Below are positions 43,501-49,500 of a stretch of DNA of 64,000 bases, piece by piece. This DNA is from Hermodice carunculata (taxonomy: Eukaryota; Annelida; Polychaeta; Eunicida; Amphinomidae): positions 54,350,971 to 54,414,970 of the forward strand of contig OZ026628.1 of the NCBI GenBank assembly GCA_964020975.1, read 5' to 3'. The translations under genes and the position numbers were made by a program. The notes beneath the pieces were generated by a model. That model was not told the DNA's origin. It did not search any database and was given only the letters and a program-made list of their open reading frames with translations. How positions within the stretch are numbered: position 1 is the stretch's first letter; each line of letters opens with the position of its first letter.

Positions 43501-46500
43501 CATACTCTTTGAGCCGTGGATGTGTGATTCAGTACATGTAGCAGACTTATTTTCTCAGTCTTAAAGGTGATACTTTTTACCTCAGCTGACTTGTCAGTCA
43601 GCTGAGGTTTTGTGAGGGTCCAATGTCCGTCGTCCACAATTCACATTTTCAACTTCTCAAAAACTGTCAGCCAGATCCACTTCAAACTTGGTGGAGATGT
43701 GCCTTTGGTGGGTCTCTACCAAGTTTGTCCAAATGGTCATGGTCCAGTGATTTTTGGATTTTTAATGAATTTTTTTGTTCTTTTTGGGGTAAATCTTAAA
43801 AAATCTTCTCCGAAACCGCACACACAGGAACACTCCCTGGGACACCTAATGCTTAATTTGTTCACCAGGTGGCGCTGCAATTCTTTCCTAATTTTTTTAT
43901 GAATTTTTTTGTGTTATAGCTATTTTCGACTTCTTCTCCAGAACCGTTACTCAGATTAAGCTGAAACATGGTGGATATGTTCCTTGTAGAAGGGTCAAAC
44001 AAAGTTGTTCACTATGTGGGAATGCTGCGGATTCCTGATTTTTTACGATTTATTCAATTCTGGTACTTGTTGGTCAATGCAGCTTTCCTGTTGATTACTA
44101 TGGAAGTCAATGGGCATTCTAATGCTAATTCACATTTTCAACTTCTTCTCTAAAACGGTCATCCAGAGTTACTTCAAACTTGGTAGCACTGTACCTTGGG
44201 TGGGTGTCTACCAGATTTGTTCCAATGGTCATGTTCCAATGAATTTTGGATTTTTTTCTGATTTTTTTTCAAAAATCTCTACAAAAGTTGTAAGAGGAAA
44301 GTTTAACATAGGAATTTCTTGTAATGATCATAACTTTAATAATATTGACCAGATTTACTTCACATGTGGTGGGGATGTGCCTTGGGTGGATCTCTACCAA
44401 GTGTGTTCAAAAAGTCATGCTCTATTGATTTTTGATGATTTTTTTGTTCTTTTTTGGGGCACACCTTCAAATTCTTCCCTTCTGAAACGGCTCACCCTAT
44501 TGCTTTGATATCGTACATAGACACTCCCGGGGACACTTAGTTCCCAATTTGTTCACCAGGTGGCGCTGCAATTGTTTTTATGAATTTTTTGTATGGTTTT
44601 GCTATTTTTCACTTGTTCTCAGAGACGTCCCTGAGATTAAGCTGAAATGTGATGCACATGTTGTTGTGGAAGGGTCAAACAGTGGTTTACTAGGTGGCAC
44701 TGCTTTGGATTCCTGATTTTTAAGGATTTTCAATTTGGGTGTTTATCGTTCAATGCAGCTTTCCTATTGATTACTATGTAAGTCAATGGGCATTCTAATG
44801 CTAATTCACAGGACAACGGACACTAAATTTACTGTTTACTTGGTAACTTGAGATCTGTTTTGAGTTAGCTACACTTGTTAATTATTCTGTATGAAGATTA
44901 TGCTGAGACAGTACATGAATGACCTTGACCTCGTTTGTGGGGTCACAGTGCAACATACATGAATTTTACTCTTCATTATAACTTGAGAACTACATGAACT
45001 TTGATGTTGCACATGTAAGTGTTCTACTATAAAGTTCAGACTTACTCAGAACATGGTGTCCTTGATCCTTTCCCAAGTTCATAGAGCTGCAAGTGTGATG
45101 AATGTCAAGATCAGCTGAGGCACGGGATGTTCACACAGCCCTCTTGTTAACTTTTGCTTGCCAAGACAAATATTCTGTACAGTGCTCCCTCTTTATAATG
45201 GTGGTTTTAGGATCCACAGAATTGACCACGTTACAGCAAAATTGTGTTACAACAGAGGGACTTTTAACATAGAAGTAATGGAAAAACTATTTCTGTGGGA
45301 ACCGTGGTTCACATTATGTTATATCAGAAACCACCTTGTAATGATTGGGTTATAAAGAGGGAGCACTGTACTTTCTGTTTGCACAAAGCTTTGCCTGCAA
45401 CTTTAAGATTTAAAAGAAAAATGACTGTCCATGATGAAAGACATATTTGAAAGAATGATTGTGGATGAAGTTGTTCTTTTGATATTTACCATGATTTACA
45501 TACTTTTGGATAGAAATGTACAGAAGCTCAAGTGCCCAACCACATGAGAGAAATTTTCTTTTTTTTTCCCTATCAAACAGGAGGGAGCAGAGAAAAAACC
45601 ATCTTCTACTACAAATTCAAGTCCATCCAGAACAGCAGGATCCACGAGTACGCAGCGACCAAAAGTTTCACCACAGCAACAGAACAATGTCATGCCTAAG
45701 CCAAAAGTGAAGCAATACCACGATGACTCTGATGATGTAGGTTTCATTTTCTGTTCCCGTCAGCCTCTAGGGTGAATGAGAATTTTCATAGTCATAACTT
45801 TAGTCTACATGTACGTCAACTTACCAGGCCCCCCTGCCCATTCGAAGAAAGCATGGCATAAAGCTTTGCTCATGTTGGTTGGTCACTCTGTCAGTAGAGA
45901 GACTATGGTTTCCACACCAAAACTCAAGCAGTTTTTGAGGTAGGACTTTGATATTGCCCAGGTATATACTCCGCTATAAGGGGTAGGTGGAATAAGAAGG
46001 TGGTTGACCTTGACCATATTTCCAAGGTCATGGAGGTACTATTGTAAGTTGTGGTTTCCGCAAGATAACTAGAAGTTTTAATGATGGGACCTGTATATTG
46101 CACAGGTTTAAATAGTCCTTATCCAGGCCTACATCAAGTTCATAGATGGGTGACCTTGACCTAAAGTCATAAGGCCACTTTAGTGAACTTGGTTTTGGCA
46201 CTGTAACTCAGAATTCAAGTTATGACTTTAATATTGCACACAGAAACAGTCCTCAGCAGAGCCAGAATTTGGCAAGAATCCAAGAATCCATTCTTGTAAA
46301 GATTCTCCTAAACTTGTCTTTAAAATGGAAACTAATGGAAAAAAATCCGAATAGATTCTCACAAAATTTTGCGAAATTCTGGCCCTGCTCAGTTAGGGCT
46401 TGGTCAGCTTAGAAGATGGATGACCTTCACCAAATTCCTAAGGTCACTACCTGGAGTCCTATTAGTGATCTTGGGCTTTGCATGATAACTAAAGATATTT

Positions 46501-49500
46501 TGTACTTAGAACTTTATATTGCACAGGAATATTGCCTTGTATAAGAGCCTGGTCAAGTTCTGAAATGGGTGACCTTGAGTCAATTCCTAAGGTCACAGAG
46601 CCACATTACTCAATTAGGTTTCAGTTTAATAACAGCAGAATTTGTTGAGATACAGCTTTTATTTTGTATATATTTATAGTATTCTATTAGGGCTAGATCA
46701 GCTGCAAAGAATATTGACCTTGACCTAATTTCCAAGAACACAAGACCACTTTACTGAATTTGGTTTCTCCATCCTGTTCCCAAGGTCATGAGTGTCCCAT
46801 GTAGTACTGTCAACAGGGTAATGAGGGTGTACATAATGACAGTAGAGGGGCATCTGTGTTTTAGAAGCATGTCTTGTGTAGATGAATCTTTCTACAAGGC
46901 ATATAAGGTTGTGTCACACAGCAAAAATATATCGATATGTTGGTCATGGTATTAAGTGAACCCGTATTTGTGAATGTGAGCTAATGATCATCAGGTGGCA
47001 GCACCAGATAGCCTTAACCAGAACTGGGTTGAATACGGAGCTTAATAGGAGACATTCATATTTAACTGCGATCCTGCTCACTTCCTGTGTTGCCGGAGCA
47101 ACAGACTAATGCTTCCACCATGATCAGGGCATATTTGTATTATATACTGCATAAACATCCATAAATAGCACCTTTTCAACCAAAAGAGATCCCATTTCTA
47201 ATCAATTTAGGCATCCTTTATGTTTCAAATATATGGTAATACATTTTCTTAAGATTATTGTGTGTTTGTGTTGTTCATTTTGTTGAGAAAGTACTTTGAC
47301 CATGCTAAATACATTGATCTGCCCTGATGCAGGTGGCTCCCTCTTTTGCTCAATAGGTGTTAGAGTAGGACCGCATTTAGATATTAATACATTCTATTAA
47401 GCATTTTTTTTTCAATGCAAGTACGTATATATGGGAAAAATGTATAGCTTTTGTCCATGCGATATTCAAATTAGATATCAATGTGTAGACCTGCCTTATC
47501 ACTTACATATAGTACAGTTCAGGGACTTCATGCTGCTGCACCTTCTGAGTTATGGCAATCAGAAGCTGCTGCACCCTGTATATGCAGTGACAAACAAGAT
47601 TACCAATGCTGGTCAGGATTACTGACATATGAATACTTCACACAAAAAAAAGTGAAAAAATTATCAGTGCTAAAAATTGCATGTGTAGTAAAATGAAACT
47701 TGCGTTAATACACATGTAGCTTCTAAAAGCAGCAATTCATTTTCTGCAACCTGCTTATGGACACAAGCAATTAGCCTACAAATTACAGGAACCGTATTAT
47801 TATTAGATTAACTCTTTCAGTGCCAATCACATGTAAAGTCGATTTACTAAAGTCAAACCAGTGTGAATTATCATTAGGATTTCAGATTCGTATTCCTTGT
47901 AAAAAGACCGTTCATCCTAGTACCAGCATGCCTCTAGTTCCAGAGAAAATATCCCAGGTCAGTAGCTTTTCTTGGTGCGCATTGGGTGCAATGTGCCCAA
48001 TGCATGCCGAGAAAAGCTGTTGACTCAATGTAAAATTTGGCACTTAAAGAGTGTATGTGCAATTCCTTTAACCTTCTGCTTGTGCGGAAACTTGACACAA
48101 TCATTCCTGCTTGAGAAACACAACTTTTTTGCCCCTCGGCCCATAAGGCCGGAGGTGTATTGTTGTCACCTGTGTGTCCATCCATCCGTCTGTCCAAATT
48201 CATATACTAACTACTGCAAAAAACTGAAAATATACACGGGAGTGAATAGAATGTGGATTACAGGTAGCGCAAGTGATATTCTACTAAACATTGACAAAAT
48301 CAACAATAAGAATGGTGCCCCATCAATTTGTAATTTTGATTTCTCACCATTGTATACAAAGATCAACTTGACAGACTTAAACAATGTGTTAATTTCAATG
48401 TTGGATAAAGCGTTCAAAGGTGGCATATGTCAGTATATTAAAGGTTACCTGAGGTTGACCAACACTTTTAAAAGGGCTACTGAGTCCTCATCTTGGATCG
48501 GAGGACGATACAGAGGTTTCGACAAGTATAAAGTAATACAAGTAGGCCTAAGGTAGAAACCAACTAAATGAGGAACCAAGTCGCAAGTAGTATTTATAAA
48601 ATAAGGAGCCTCCCCCAACGCGTTTCGACCAACCTACAGAGAGAAATTTTAGAAGAGGACTTGTTCCTCTCCAGTGACAGTGATTCCGACGGAGAAACAA
48701 TTTAATTTATACTGTAATAATTTACTTATATTAATACCAAACTTTCTTTCCTGACACAGCTAGAAACCAACGTAACAATGTATCACTTGTATCACATTTT
48801 ATTACATTTTGTATACAATGGAGGCCTATGAGCCCACACAGTCACCCCACGCAGCAACACACAGTAGCAAGATTTGGTGACGTAATAACTTACAACGTAA
48901 AAAGCACACAAAAAGGTGAACCTCATTTTTGATGTACATAGAAAATAAAGTACCTCAGACGAGCCTCCGTCACCCCTGATGAAGACCAAGGTTGGTCGAA
49001 ACGCGTCGGGGGAGGCTCTTCATTTTATAAATACTACTTGTGCTACCTTAGGCCTATCAGTATATTAAAAATATCTGGTGCTGAGGCTAAATTTGATAAA
49101 GGTAAGAACAAAGGAATATCTTAAACGAAACAAGAGTGTGCTCAAATGACAGAATACATTATCAACAATGCATACTTTTGCTTTTGAACCAGAGTCTATC
49201 AACAAATAGTAGGCATACCAATGGGAACAGATCCAGCCCCATATATTGCTAACCTTCATTTACATTTTTATGAATCAAAATGGATGGAGGCATTGGCAAA
49301 AACAAACTTTACAGCTGCAAGAAGATCATATTCTCACACAAGAAGATTTATAGATGACCTGTGTGCTTTAAACAATGGAGATGAAATAAAGGGGAATTGG
49401 AAAAACATATATCCCAAAGAACTAATAATATTCAATCTCGAACATGAAAGTGAGACAAAAGCTACTTTCCTTGATCTGGATATAGAAATAAAAACCAACC

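Larger units (their letters stand above)
48443..49056. mobile_element. 614-bp insertion with inverted arms and a 13-bp target duplication
   Basis: Flanked by TCAGTATATTAAA at 48430-48442 and 49057-49069. The arm at 48543-48640 (TAGGCCTAAGGTAG ... AAGTAGTATTTATAAAAT ... ACGCGTTTCGACCAACC) is inverted at 48985-49056. Resembles terminal pseudo-LTR pieces of a hammerhead-bearing Penelope-like element or a retrozyme-type derivative. Confidence 0.8.
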
